From positions 1-64,000 of the forward strand of contig JAQTME010000002.1 of assembly GCA_028714535.1 (NCBI GenBank): DNA of 64,000 nt, read 5' to 3'. Each line of letters begins with the position of its first letter. Within the stretch, counting starts at the first letter, position 1. The notes under the pieces were generated by a model. The model saw nothing but the letters and a program-made list of their open reading frames with translations, did no database searches and had not been told where the DNA came from. The stretch comes from Candidatus Iainarchaeum sp. (lineage in GTDB: Archaea > Micrarchaeota > Micrarchaeia > Anstonellales > Bilamarchaeaceae). The position numbers and the translations under genes are program-made. Of this stretch, positions 16,002 through 23,346 are shown piece after piece.

Positions 16002-16034
16002 TTTGCCTTTCTTTTAACTTCAATTAAAAGAAAT
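16002..16034 (-). other. 33-nt palindromic insertion with two in-frame stops in rtcB
   Basis: Between the codons for PDGH and SGYGFPIGG lies an AT-rich 33-nt insertion that carries TGA and TAA in frame. It contains a perfect 10-bp hairpin, TTTCTTTTAA/TTAAAAGAAA, with a TTGAAG loop. Extending outward, an ACA bulge at the 5' junction is followed by a 3-bp GCC/GGC helix. Removing exactly these 33 nt restores PDGHSGYGFPIGG, close to the family consensus. It resembles a small archaeal intron but lacks a canonical two-bulge motif. A palindrome insertion is the alternative. Confidence 0.7.
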
Positions 16035-16256
16035 GTGGCCGTCGGGCATGCAATAGGCGTACTTTACTATTCCAGGCAATGTGGCGACATTGGTTATCTG
16101 CTCGAAAACCTGCATGTCCATGCCGTCAAGGAGCCTTCTGCTCGCATAGATGCGTGCAGGCACACGCATGCCCGACTTGTAATCCACGCCGATTTCCCAG
16201 ATGTAGTCGCTTATCTTCTTGAATTCTGGCCTTTTGACGTCTCCTCCGTATCCCAT
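16020..16256 (-). CDS. rtcB: RNA ligase RtcB, N-terminal part of interrupted gene
   Basis: This 78-residue frame is the N-terminus of RtcB: FKKISDYIWEIGVDYKSGMR, VPARIYASRRLL, and ITNVATLPGIVKYAYCMPDGH. Family proteins continue directly from the PD-x-H motif into QGYGFPIGGV, but here four codons of insertion lead to TGA. ATG 16256 is preceded by GGAGG with six nt spacing, so this end is actively arranged for translation. Without removal or bypass of the insertion the peptide would lack every catalytic residue. Whether it makes a fused functional enzyme, a split protein or a dead gene is open. Confidence 0.85.
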   Translation of the reverse strand: MGYGGDVKRPEFKKISDYIWEIGVDYKSGMRVPARIYASRRLLDGMDMQVFEQITNVATLPGIVKYAYCMPDGHISFN

Positions 16257-16360
16257 GTCAATCCTCCGAATTTGTCGATCTCATTGATGTTATTGAAAGC
16301 GTATTCTCAAAATAACTATTCGATAGATAGGTAAATTAAGGTTAGCTGGCTAATTGTGGC

Positions 16361-17116
16361 GTGGTCCACATGCATGCCGATTCAAAAAATCCGGCGGCTC
16401 TCAGGAACGAGGCGCGCCAGGTGGCGGCCGTTTCCACAGAGCCATTCATGGCCTGGTCAGAGCTGAAGCGCTGGTCCCTCGGCAAGGGGCCTGCCGCGAC
16501 GAGGGTGGCGGTCATGGAGTTCATGGAGCAGCACGGCCGGAAGCCCGAGGCCGCGGCCATCATCCCGGAGATATCCCGCCTGGCGTTGCAGATGCCTGAG
16601 CCCGAGCGGAAGGAGATGCTGTCGCTCGCCAACAGGCCGTTCGCGCCTGCAAGCGGCTTCGAGCGCACGATTTCGCCTATTTCCAGTTCCATAGGCACCA
16701 CGTTCCCGAAAAAGAAGGAGCAGAAGGAGATGCCGGCCCCCCATCCGGACATCGCCCGCATGATGGAGCAGAGGGACGCTATTTTCCACGTGAACCGCGG
16801 CGCGCTCGGCGCCCCCAGGGAAGGGAAGAAGGCCGGATTCGCGCCAGCGCTCCCGATCACCCGCAGGGACTTCACGCCCGTGCTCAGCGCAGGCCACGGC
16901 CACGCGCTGGTGCACTCGCTCAGCGAGAGGCTCAGCTTCCACGGCCATGAGGAGCATGTGCATGCTGAAAACCCAGGGGAGCGCGCATTTGCGCTGGCAA
17001 AGAAGCGCCATGCGGCAAAAAAGAGGGCCGCGAGGAAAGCTGCCCGGCCGGCAAGGAAAAAAACAATCTCCCGCGCCCCTGCCCGCGTGGCTAAGAAGAG
17101 GAAGGCCCGGAAATAA
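16361..17116 (+). CDS. Hypothetical protein with Lys/Arg/Ala-rich tail
   Basis: I do not recognise this 251-residue protein. The N-terminal two-thirds is polar and helical, with the segments MEFMEQHGRKPEAAAIIPEI and MLSLANRPFAPASG. The last ~45 residues are strongly basic (KKRHAAKKRAARKAARPARK), like histone H1 or AlgP-type tails, implying nucleic-acid binding. GTG 16361 has a TAAATTA box about 26 nt upstream; ATG 16370 is the alternative start. It is divergent from rtcB. The 16342-16875 minus ORF in the track is its shadow. It may be a DNA-compaction or RNA-binding protein, which is inference from composition only. Confidence 0.65.
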   Translation: MVHMHADSKNPAALRNEARQVAAVSTEPFMAWSELKRWSLGKGPAATRVAVMEFMEQHGRKPEAAAIIPEISRLALQMPEPERKEMLSLANRPFAPASGFERTISPISSSIGTTFPKKKEQKEMPAPHPDIARMMEQRDAIFHVNRGALGAPREGKKAGFAPALPITRRDFTPVLSAGHGHALVHSLSERLSFHGHEEHVHAENPGERAFALAKKRHAAKKRAARKAARPARKKTISRAPARVAKKRKARK

Positions 17117-17158
17117 CTCCCAGCTTTTAAAAATGCTCGCCAGCAAGATAAAACCGCT

Positions 17159-17233
17159 GCTCCTGTAGTCTAGTCCGGTCAAGGACAACGGACTCTCACT
17201 CCGTAAACCCGGGTTCAAATCCCGGCAGGAGCA
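17159..17233 (+). tRNA. tRNA-Glu(CTC)
   Basis: The cloverleaf has acceptor GCTCCTG/CAGGAGC, the D-arm TAGTCTAGTCCGGTCAAGGAC, an anticodon arm ACGGA-CTCTCAC-TCCGT with anticodon CTC, and T-arm CCGGG-TTCAAAT-CCCGG. The discriminator is A and CCA is not encoded. A CTTTTAAAAAT box lies about 30 nt upstream. No intron is seen. Confidence 0.96.
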
Positions 17234-17407
17234 TCATAATAATGATTAAGTTTTGGTGTCTGTCGGCGTCTGCTCAGCATCCGGCCTCAATCCTTGGCCT
17301 TCTTTTGCCCTTGGAGGCGCCCCCGGAACCCAATGCTTATGTGTCCCGTATTTGCGGCCGTTAATGAAAAACCACATTTTTAAACCTTTTTAAACACATT
17401 AACTGCC

Positions 17408-18052
17408 ATGACCACGACACTTAAGGTGCATCCTAAACTCGTCAGGTCAGCCGGCATTCTGCTTTCACGCCAGGCAGCCAGCATGCGTGAGATGGAAACG
17501 AGGGAGCGGAAAATCAAGGCTGTTTTTGCCCCCTGCCAGCCCCAACTCGAACAGCATTATCCAGGCTGTTCCCTGCGCGCGATTGAGTCAAAAGGCACCA
17601 AAACCAGATCCTCCAACTTCGTCGTAGTCAAATCAGAGCCTTCCAATTCAGCGCCTATCCTGGCCTACGTGAAGATACGGCAAAGGCAGTCCGTTTTTAT
17701 TCCATCCAAAACCGGCGAATCAGAAATCCCGTTGAAAATTCCGGCTAAGGCGGCTTTTGAACTGAAGCAGCAGGGCCGGCTGTTTGAAAAGGCATGCAGG
17801 CAGCATACCCTCTACAGCAGAGCTCTTTCGCTAATCACGGATTCCAGCAACGCTTATATCGGCTCGCTCACCGGGCTTTTAGACGCGATTTCTTCCAAAA
17901 GGGAAACGGCAATCTACCTGCTCAAAAGGGCAGGCGCCTCTGCAGACCGGCGCTTTGTACTAGCCAGCCTCGGTTCTCTGAACGACCTTGTGCAGGATAT
18001 AAAATCCCGTTTGCCCAAGTCGGTCCCGATAACGCTGAAGCCAGGGAAGTAG
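17408..18052 (+). CDS. Hypothetical 214-aa protein
   Basis: This protein has no recognisable domain. The N-terminal half is basic and contains two possible beta strands (TRSSNFVVVKSEPS, ILAYVKIRQRQSVFI). The C-terminal half is helical (LLDAISSKRETAIYLLKRAG, LNDLVQDIKSRLPK). There is no signal peptide or membrane segment. A TTTTTAAAC box about 25 nt upstream of ATG 17408 supports expression. Codon use is slightly more AT-rich than in the flanking genes. The function is unknown. Confidence 0.6.
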   Translation: MTTTLKVHPKLVRSAGILLSRQAASMREMETRERKIKAVFAPCQPQLEQHYPGCSLRAIESKGTKTRSSNFVVVKSEPSNSAPILAYVKIRQRQSVFIPSKTGESEIPLKIPAKAAFELKQQGRLFEKACRQHTLYSRALSLITDSSNAYIGSLTGLLDAISSKRETAIYLLKRAGASADRRFVLASLGSLNDLVQDIKSRLPKSVPITLKPGK

Positions 18053-18133
18053 CTGCCCCTTAACGCGCTCGTCCAGCATTTTGCAACCTGCACCTTCCCA
18101 AACCAATTTATTACATCGCCTCGATTCCAGTGC

Positions 18134-18775
18134 ATGCTCGACTTGCTGCTCAAGGTCCTCGCGCTGGGAATAGCATCCACCGCGTCGCCTGTCATATTCG
18201 GCGTCACCTTCTCGCTCCTCGCTGACAAAACCAGCGGAAAGGTCAGGGCAGCGGCCCTCTTGGCCGGCGGGGTGCTGAGCGTAGCCATCATACTCGCCGT
18301 AGGCGCGGCTGCAGGCAGCCATCTCGCGGGCTATGGCACTGAAATCAGGGCACAGGCCAAGGCCATCGACCTTGGGCTGGCGGTCGTTTTCCTGCTTTTC
18401 GCGGCATTTTCCCTTTTCTCCAAGGACCGCGCCCCGGGCACTGCGCCCAAGAAGGCAGGCATCCTGAAATGGGCGGCCGCAGGCTTCGTGCTTAACACCA
18501 CGAACCTCGACGCCGTCATCCTCCTTCTCACCGAAGCCAAGGAGATCTTCCAGTCCGCGGCGCTCATGCCAGAGAAGGCGCTCCTCATGGCGCTCGGCGC
18601 CTGCTTCTTCCTGCTGCCCACGCTCCTGCCGCTGGCGGTTTACATCGCCCGGCCAGGCCAGGCCGCCCGGATACTCGAGCCGGCCGGCCTGTTCATCCGG
18701 AAATACGGGCGCTATCTCGCCTGTGCGGTCTTCCTGGGCTTCGGCATCTACCTGGCCTACCGCGGCCTGATGTAG
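18134..18775 (+). CDS. GAP/LysE-like six-helix membrane protein
   Basis: The 213-residue protein has six predicted hydrophobic segments. The N-terminal stretch LGIASTASPVIFGVTFSLLA and the central FVLNTTNLDAVILLLT resemble the GAP (Sap) branch of the LysE-type transporter superfamily. Members export lipids or small metabolites in bacteria, but the substrate here is unknown. An AATTTATTA box lies about 26 nt upstream of the ATG. The next gene encodes another small membrane protein with its own box A. Confidence 0.65.
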   Translation: MLDLLLKVLALGIASTASPVIFGVTFSLLADKTSGKVRAAALLAGGVLSVAIILAVGAAAGSHLAGYGTEIRAQAKAIDLGLAVVFLLFAAFSLFSKDRAPGTAPKKAGILKWAAAGFVLNTTNLDAVILLLTEAKEIFQSAALMPEKALLMALGACFFLLPTLLPLAVYIARPGQAARILEPAGLFIRKYGRYLACAVFLGFGIYLAYRGLM

Positions 18776-18807
18776 GCATTTTAATTCCTTGCCGCTGTTA
18801 TCCAGCC

Positions 18808-19059
18808 ATGGCATTCGATATCGTGAGCCTGGTTAACCTGATCCTGTCCGTGGCCATAGCAGGCGTGGCGCACTGGGGCTACCTGACGAGCCGCAACCGC
18901 CTGCTCCTATACGTGAGCATCGCTTTCGGCCTGTTCGCCCTGTCGCACCTGCTCCTCCTCGCAGGGCTGGAGGAGTCGCTGATGGCAGTGGTGACCGCCC
19001 TCAGGGTGCTCGGCTACCTCACCATGCTATTCGCGGTCCTCACCGGGCTGAAGAAATAG
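18808..19059 (+). CDS. Small three-helix membrane protein
   Basis: The 83-residue product is almost entirely hydrophobic, with three predicted membrane helices: IVSLVNLILSVAIAGVAHWG, LLLYVSIAFGLFALSHLLLL and LRVLGYLTMLFAVLTG. The C-terminus LKK favours a cytoplasmic end. A GCATTTTAATT box is centred about 26 nt upstream of the ATG. The 3' end overlaps the convergent class II aldolase gene by 20 nt. I do not recognise a family with confidence. Confidence 0.65.
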   Translation: MAFDIVSLVNLILSVAIAGVAHWGYLTSRNRLLLYVSIAFGLFALSHLLLLAGLEESLMAVVTALRVLGYLTMLFAVLTGLKK

Positions 19060-19567
19060 CCGAAAGCAGGGCCGCAAGATCTTCCAGGCCCTTGGCCACG
19101 ACCACGAAGCCGTGCCCGATTATCTTTATGCGGTCTGAGTTCCGCGACGCCGCCCCTGCTGCCTCCGCAAGCTCTGCGGTCCCATATGGGAACGGCCCTA
19201 TTTCCGCGCCGAATTTCTCCCCCAGCCGCCTGTCGTCGTGGAAATGCAGTATCACGTTCGCGTCCTTCCTGGCCCTGTATATCTCCCAGTGCATGCGCGA
19301 TTCGGACGACGGCGTGCCGCCGACCGCATGCACCACGCCGCCAGCAATCTTCTTCACGAAGACGACGTCCTCTTCCATGAGCTTCGTCATCCGCGCGCCG
19401 GTGCGCTTTATCAGGAAGCCGCCGCCCTTGCGCACGCTGATGTTGCCCTCGCCGCCGCTGACCTGCATGAAACGCGCCACCAGCCTGTCAGCCTCAAGCA
19501 GCTCTGCGCTTCCCACCCTGCCTGGAAGCGCCTTCACTTCGAACTTGACGCCGGCGTATCCTTCCAT
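19040..19567 (-). CDS. Class II aldolase/adducin-family protein
   Basis: At 175 residues this is a compact class II aldolase/adducin-fold protein. SGGEGNISVRKGGGFLIKRTG is the phosphate-binding N-terminal region, and VILHFHDD carries metal-binding histidines of the family. Members include fuculose-1-phosphate aldolase, methylthioribulose-1-phosphate dehydratase (MtnB) and the aldolase of the 5-deoxyribose (DHAP) shunt. The start overlaps the end of mtnA by 34 nt, so the two proteins probably act in one pathway. MtnA makes a 1-phospho-ketopentose that a class II enzyme would dehydrate or cleave. It is shorter than typical MtnB (~200 aa). An alternative start is GTG 19549. Confidence 0.78.
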   Translation of the reverse strand: MEGYAGVKFEVKALPGRVGSAELLEADRLVARFMQVSGGEGNISVRKGGGFLIKRTGARMTKLMEEDVVFVKKIAGGVVHAVGGTPSSESRMHWEIYRARKDANVILHFHDDRRLGEKFGAEIGPFPYGTAELAEAAGAASRNSDRIKIIGHGFVVVAKGLEDLAALLSAISSAR

Positions 19568-20505
19568 CTGGCCAACCCCTCCGCCTTGCCGATGCCCTTC
19601 TCGGTGACATATGCGGTCACGTACCTGGCCGGCGTCACGTCAAAAGCAGGATTCAATGCCCTGGCCCCCTTGCCGTAGACGCGCTTGCCTGAAACCTCCA
19701 GGACCTCGTCCTCGTGCCTCTCTTCAACAACGATCCCGTCGCCGTCCGCGAGCGAGAAATCAAACGTTGAGAGGGGCGCGAGCACGTAGAACGGCACCGA
19801 ATTCTCCCTTGCGGCGACCGCCAGGGGATATGTGCCTATCTTGTTTGCGAAGTCGCCGTTGCGCGCTATCCTGTCCGCGCCGACCATGGCCATGTCCACC
19901 ATGCCGCGCCGCATGAGCGAGCCTGCCGCAGCATCCACAATCACCCTGTGCTCTATGCCTGCCTGCGCCAGCTCCCAGCTGGTGAGCGCGCCCTGGAACC
20001 TGGGCCTCGTCTCGTCAACGTAGGCGAATACCCTCTTCGTCTTCGCAGCCTCCAGCACGGCGCCCAGCGACGTGCCCGAACCTGCGGTGGCCAGCGGCCC
20101 TGCATTGCAGTGGAGCAGCACCCTGGCCCCCCCGGGTATGAGCGAGGCGCCGTGCCTGCTTATGGCGGCCGTGTTCTCCCTTATCATCCTGTGCCATCCG
20201 TTCGCCGCGTCAAGCGCTGTCTTTCCGGCCTTCATCGCCGCAAGCACGTAATCCACGGCGTTGGACAGGTCGGCCGCGGTAGGCCGCGCCTTCTTCAGCA
20301 CGGCTGCGGCCTCCGCCGGGTCCTTGGAAAGCGCCATGCCGTATGCAGCTGCGACTCCTATCGCAGGCGCGCCGCGGACGTTCATCCCGCGTATGGCATC
20401 AGCCACCTCCCCAGGGGTCCGGCACGTGATGTATGCGGTCTCGTGCGGCAGCCTGGCCTGGTCAAGAATCCTGACCCCGCCCTTGGCGAATGTGACTGCG
20501 TCCAT
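19534..20505 (-). CDS. mtnA: Methylthioribose-1-phosphate isomerase-like (eIF2B-related)
   Basis: The 323-residue protein belongs to the MtnA/eIF2B family. Motifs are IRGMNVRGAPAIGVAAAYG, LLHCNAGPLATAGSGTSLGA (catalytic Cys), VDETRPRFQGALTSWELAQ, and MVGADRIARNGDFANKIGTY (catalytic Asp), ending NPAFDVTPARYVTAYVTEKG. It isomerises 5-methylthioribose-1-phosphate, or related 5-deoxyribose-1-phosphate, to the ketose. In archaea the same fold also gives ribose-1,5-bisphosphate isomerase, but the motif set here is closer to MtnA. The overlapping class II aldolase suggests salvage of methylthioadenosine or 5'-deoxyadenosine. An ATATTTTAAG box about 30 nt upstream is shared with the divergent GNAT gene. 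Confidence 0.87.
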   Translation of the reverse strand: MDAVTFAKGGVRILDQARLPHETAYITCRTPGEVADAIRGMNVRGAPAIGVAAAYGMALSKDPAEAAAVLKKARPTAADLSNAVDYVLAAMKAGKTALDAANGWHRMIRENTAAISRHGASLIPGGARVLLHCNAGPLATAGSGTSLGAVLEAAKTKRVFAYVDETRPRFQGALTSWELAQAGIEHRVIVDAAAGSLMRRGMVDMAMVGADRIARNGDFANKIGTYPLAVAARENSVPFYVLAPLSTFDFSLADGDGIVVEERHEDEVLEVSGKRVYGKGARALNPAFDVTPARYVTAYVTEKGIGKAEGLARWKDTPASSSK

Positions 20506-20557
20506 GCAGGAGTAATGCGTTACTCTGGCTTAAAATATTTCGCGAAGATGCATCACC

Positions 20558-21046
20558 ATGGAAATATCCATACGCAGGGCCAAGCCCGGGGACATGGACG
20601 CCCTCGCGGCGCTGTGGAACGGCCTCATGCTCCACCATGTGAAGCTGTACGGCCGGGACAAGCGGGCCGAGAACCACGAATTCCGCAAGGATGCGGAATC
20701 GATCTGGAGGAAATGGGCCCTCAAAAACATCCGCTCGCAGAACGGGCTCGTCCTAATCGCCGAGGACGGCGGAAGGCCCGTGGGATACTCGCTCAGCCTC
20801 ATAAAACCGAACATCCCGGTCTTCCGCATCAGGAAGCTGGGGCACATGTCCGACCTTTACATCAGGCCCGGCTACCGCGGCAAGGGCATAGGGACGCGCT
20901 TCAGGGACGCGGCGTTCCGCTGGTTCAGGAAGAAGGGGATAAGGCACGCGTCCATAGCCGTGCATGCGCTCAATCCCGCGTCTTGGAAGATTTACAGGAA
21001 ATGGGGCTTTTCGGATTACCACATGGAGATGAGGCGCAGGCTCTAA
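20558..21046 (+). CDS. GNAT-family N-acetyltransferase
   Basis: This 162-residue protein has the GNAT fold. It starts EISIRRAKPGDMDALAALWN, shows a central beta strand GLVLIAEDGGRPVGYSL, and has the acetyl-CoA pyrophosphate-binding loop MSDLYIRPGYRGKGIGTRF. A final block, VHALNPASWKIYRKWGF, closes the fold. The acceptor substrate is not predictable. A TTAAAATATT box about 23 nt upstream is shared with mtnA. It ends 33 nt before the aminopeptidase gene, which has its own box A. Confidence 0.85.
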   Translation: MEISIRRAKPGDMDALAALWNGLMLHHVKLYGRDKRAENHEFRKDAESIWRKWALKNIRSQNGLVLIAEDGGRPVGYSLSLIKPNIPVFRIRKLGHMSDLYIRPGYRGKGIGTRFRDAAFRWFRKKGIRHASIAVHALNPASWKIYRKWGFSDYHMEMRRRL

Positions 21047-21079
21047 AGATTTATAATCCGCAACGGATAATCCTTTTCC

Positions 21080-22516
21080 ATGCAGCTCAACCTGAAAAAA
21101 CCCAGGGAAGTGAAGGGGATCCTAGCGGTCGCGGTCATGCAGGGGCAGGCGCTCCCGTTTCCGGAAGTGACGCGTTCGGTGCGCAAGGACGAGTTCGAAG
21201 GCAAAGCCGGCCAGCTCCTCGCCATCGACACCCACGGGAAGGCTGCTTTCAGGAAGCTCGTGCTCTACGGCCTCGGCGAGAAGAAGGAGTTCAAGGCAGA
21301 CTGCCTCAGGCGCTTCGGCGGCGCCGCAGTGCGCTATGCCGCCCAGGTGAAAAGCCCGTCAGTCGCGGTCTTCGTCCTGCTCAAGCCGGCAAGGGACACC
21401 GTGCGGCTGGCATGCGAGGGCGCGATACTCGCTAACTACAGGCCTGTCAAGTTCAAGACCAAGAAGGACGATTATTTCGAAGTCAAGGAGCTCGACGTCG
21501 TGACCAACGAGCAGCTGGGCGACGTGCTGAAAAAGGCCGCGATCATGGCCAACGCGCAGAACTACGTGCGGGACATAAACGAGAACCCGGCCAACATCGC
21601 AACCCCGCAGCTGCTCGCAGACGAGGCCCGGAAGCTGGCTAAGGAACGGAAGCTGGACGTGGCCGTTTTCGACAAGGGCGACCTGAAAAGGCTGAAGATG
21701 AACGCCATCCTCGCGGTCAACCAGGGAAGCGCGCTCCCGCCGGTGTTCGTGGTGCTCGAATACAACAGGGGCAGGAAGAACCTCCCGCTCTACGCCGTGG
21801 TCGGCAAGGGCATAACCTTCGACAGCGGCGGCATATCAATAAAGCCGTCCAAGGGCATGCAGGACATGAAATACGACAAGACCGGGGCGGTCACCGCCAT
21901 GGGCATAATCAAGGCCGTGAGCGAGCTCGGGCTCCCGATCCGGCTCATGGCCGCGTTCGCAGCCACAGAGAACATGCCGTCCGGAAGCGCGCAGAAGCCA
22001 GGCGACATAATAACCGCCTACAACGGCAAGACCATAGAGGTCCTGAACACCGACGCCGAGGGCAGGCTGATACTCGCTGACACGCTGGCCTACGTCGCGG
22101 AGGCGAAGCCCAGGGCCATAATCGACCTTGCGACGCTCACCGGCGCCATGATAGTCTGCCTTGGAAGGAACCGGGCCGGCCTGTTCACCAACGACGACCA
22201 CCTGGCGAAGGTGATTTACGACTCGGGCGAGAAGACGTTCGAGCGCGTGTGGCGCATGCCGCTCGACAGCGAGTACAAGGAGATGAACAAGGCGGATTTC
22301 GGTGACATAAAGAACATAGGCAGCGAGACCGGCGACGCGGGCTCGATAACCGCGGCCTGCTTCCTCTCTGAATTCATCGGCGACTGCAGGTGGGCGCACA
22401 TCGACATAGCCGGGGTGGACAACATAGCCTCATCCCACGGCTACCTGGAAAAAGGTGCGAGCGGCATCGGCGTCCGCCTGGTCACAGAGGCGCTCGCAAG
22501 GCTGGCGAAGAGATAG
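21080..22516 (+). CDS. pepA: Leucyl aminopeptidase (M17)
   Basis: The 478-residue protein is an M17 metallo-aminopeptidase, which releases N-terminal residues during peptide turnover in the cytoplasm. The N-terminal macro-like domain runs to about residue 160. The catalytic domain shows VVGKGITFDSGGISIKPSKG, MKYDKTGAVTAMGII (metal-binding Lys and Asp), and the family signature NTDAEGRLILADTL, then IIDLATLTGAM and IDIAGVD near the C-terminus. All expected metal ligands appear present. A TTTATAAT box is centred about 27 nt upstream of ATG 21080. A Thr-Gly replaces the usual Ala/Gly pair after the catalytic KYD. Confidence 0.92.
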   Translation: MQLNLKKPREVKGILAVAVMQGQALPFPEVTRSVRKDEFEGKAGQLLAIDTHGKAAFRKLVLYGLGEKKEFKADCLRRFGGAAVRYAAQVKSPSVAVFVLLKPARDTVRLACEGAILANYRPVKFKTKKDDYFEVKELDVVTNEQLGDVLKKAAIMANAQNYVRDINENPANIATPQLLADEARKLAKERKLDVAVFDKGDLKRLKMNAILAVNQGSALPPVFVVLEYNRGRKNLPLYAVVGKGITFDSGGISIKPSKGMQDMKYDKTGAVTAMGIIKAVSELGLPIRLMAAFAATENMPSGSAQKPGDIITAYNGKTIEVLNTDAEGRLILADTLAYVAEAKPRAIIDLATLTGAMIVCLGRNRAGLFTNDDHLAKVIYDSGEKTFERVWRMPLDSEYKEMNKADFGDIKNIGSETGDAGSITAACFLSEFIGDCRWAHIDIAGVDNIASSHGYLEKGASGIGVRLVTEALARLAKR

Positions 22517-22888
22517 TCACGCCAGGCACTGGAACTGCGGCCCGCCGTTGCTGCTGTAATATATGGCCACCTGCTGCGGCATGAAAAAGTCGTTTGCCAC
22601 CTTCAGGACGTCGTCCAGCGCAGATGCGGTGCGATTGTTGTCCGCGCCGCTCCACTCCGCCTTGATGATGTAATTCGCGCTCGTTTTCATGGCCAGGGCA
22701 GCTATGGTGGGCGGTATGCATGTGTCATTGCCTTTCTCGATGGCTTCCCAGGTCTGATGTGCATGCATTGCCAGCCCCTCCGGCTTTCCTGCGGCTTCCT
22801 TCATGCCGCCAAGCTCCCTTCTCACTTCCCCGAGCGGGCTGCGGGAACGCAGAATCGCGTATGCCCTGCCTGTTTTCATATGCGTCAT
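22517..22888 (-). CDS. Unknown family, tandem paralogue A (123 aa)
   Basis: This is the last of three adjacent genes whose products share a pattern I do not recognise from any named family. It has the N-terminal GRAYAILRSR, a central predicted strand SANYIIKAEWSGADN followed by a helix ASALDDVL, and the C-terminal VAIYYSSNGGPQFQ. There is no signal peptide or membrane helix. The start is uncertain: ATG 22888 follows the upstream stop by two nt, and MKTGRAY at 22879 is an alternative. It is 3' to B and C in a probable three-gene operon. Confidence 0.62.
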   Translation of the reverse strand: MTHMKTGRAYAILRSRSPLGEVRRELGGMKEAAGKPEGLAMHAHQTWEAIEKGNDTCIPPTIAALAMKTSANYIIKAEWSGADNNRTASALDDVLKVANDFFMPQQVAIYYSSNGGPQFQCLA

Positions 22889-22890
22889 GG

Positions 22891-23346
22891 TTATCCGGCC
22901 CCCGGCGGCTGGATGTGCTCGCAGACGTACTGTCCGCTGCGCTCGCTGAAATGGTATACCGCCCCAATCCCGGCCTCAATTTTTTCAATCATAAGTGTGG
23001 AATGCCCGCTACCAAGGAAGCTTTTGAGCTCCTCGGCAACCGTTTCATTGGTGGCACCGGATATTGCGACCCTCAGGAAGAAGTTTGCTCCCTTCGATTC
23101 CCATTGCTGTGTCTCTGCCACCAGGCGGTGCTCGTCCTTCAGCACCATCATCGCCCCTGGCCGTATGTCCCTTATGTCGTATATGCCAAACGTGGTCCTC
23201 AGTGGTTCGTTTAAAGGCTCGGTGAAAGCCGGTATCTCGTATCTCCAATCAGGTTTCAACGTAGTGACGGCATTCCTGATGCCGCCCTCAGTGAAGCCTG
23301 ACCTGAACATGCAATACGCTCTGCCTCCGCTTGGCGCCAGTTTCAT
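22891..23346 (-). CDS. Unknown family, tandem paralogue B (151 aa)
   Basis: The track ORF begins at 23388, but the coupled start is ATG 23346, which shares a base with the TGA of gene C (TGATG). The product opens MKLAPSGGRAYCMFRSG and repeats the family pattern: ANFFLRVAISGATNETVAEE in the middle and AVYHFSERSGQYVCEHI near the C-terminus. It aligns by eye with A and C at the GRAY block, at the strand-loop-helix with an SG-x-TN turn, and at the final strand. No catalytic motif is evident. It may bind a ligand or a partner as part of a hetero-oligomer with its neighbours. Confidence 0.65.
   Translation of the reverse strand: MKLAPSGGRAYCMFRSGFTEGGIRNAVTTLKPDWRYEIPAFTEPLNEPLRTTFGIYDIRDIRPGAMMVLKDEHRLVAETQQWESKGANFFLRVAISGATNETVAEELKSFLGSGHSTLMIEKIEAGIGAVYHFSERSGQYVCEHIQPPGAG

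Noticed and set aside
16002-16040. Canonical bulge-helix-bulge intron in rtcB
   Set aside because: Only one bulge (ACA) and a 3-bp central helix can be drawn. The second 3-nt bulge and a stable exon helix are not clear, so the call is limited to intron-like.
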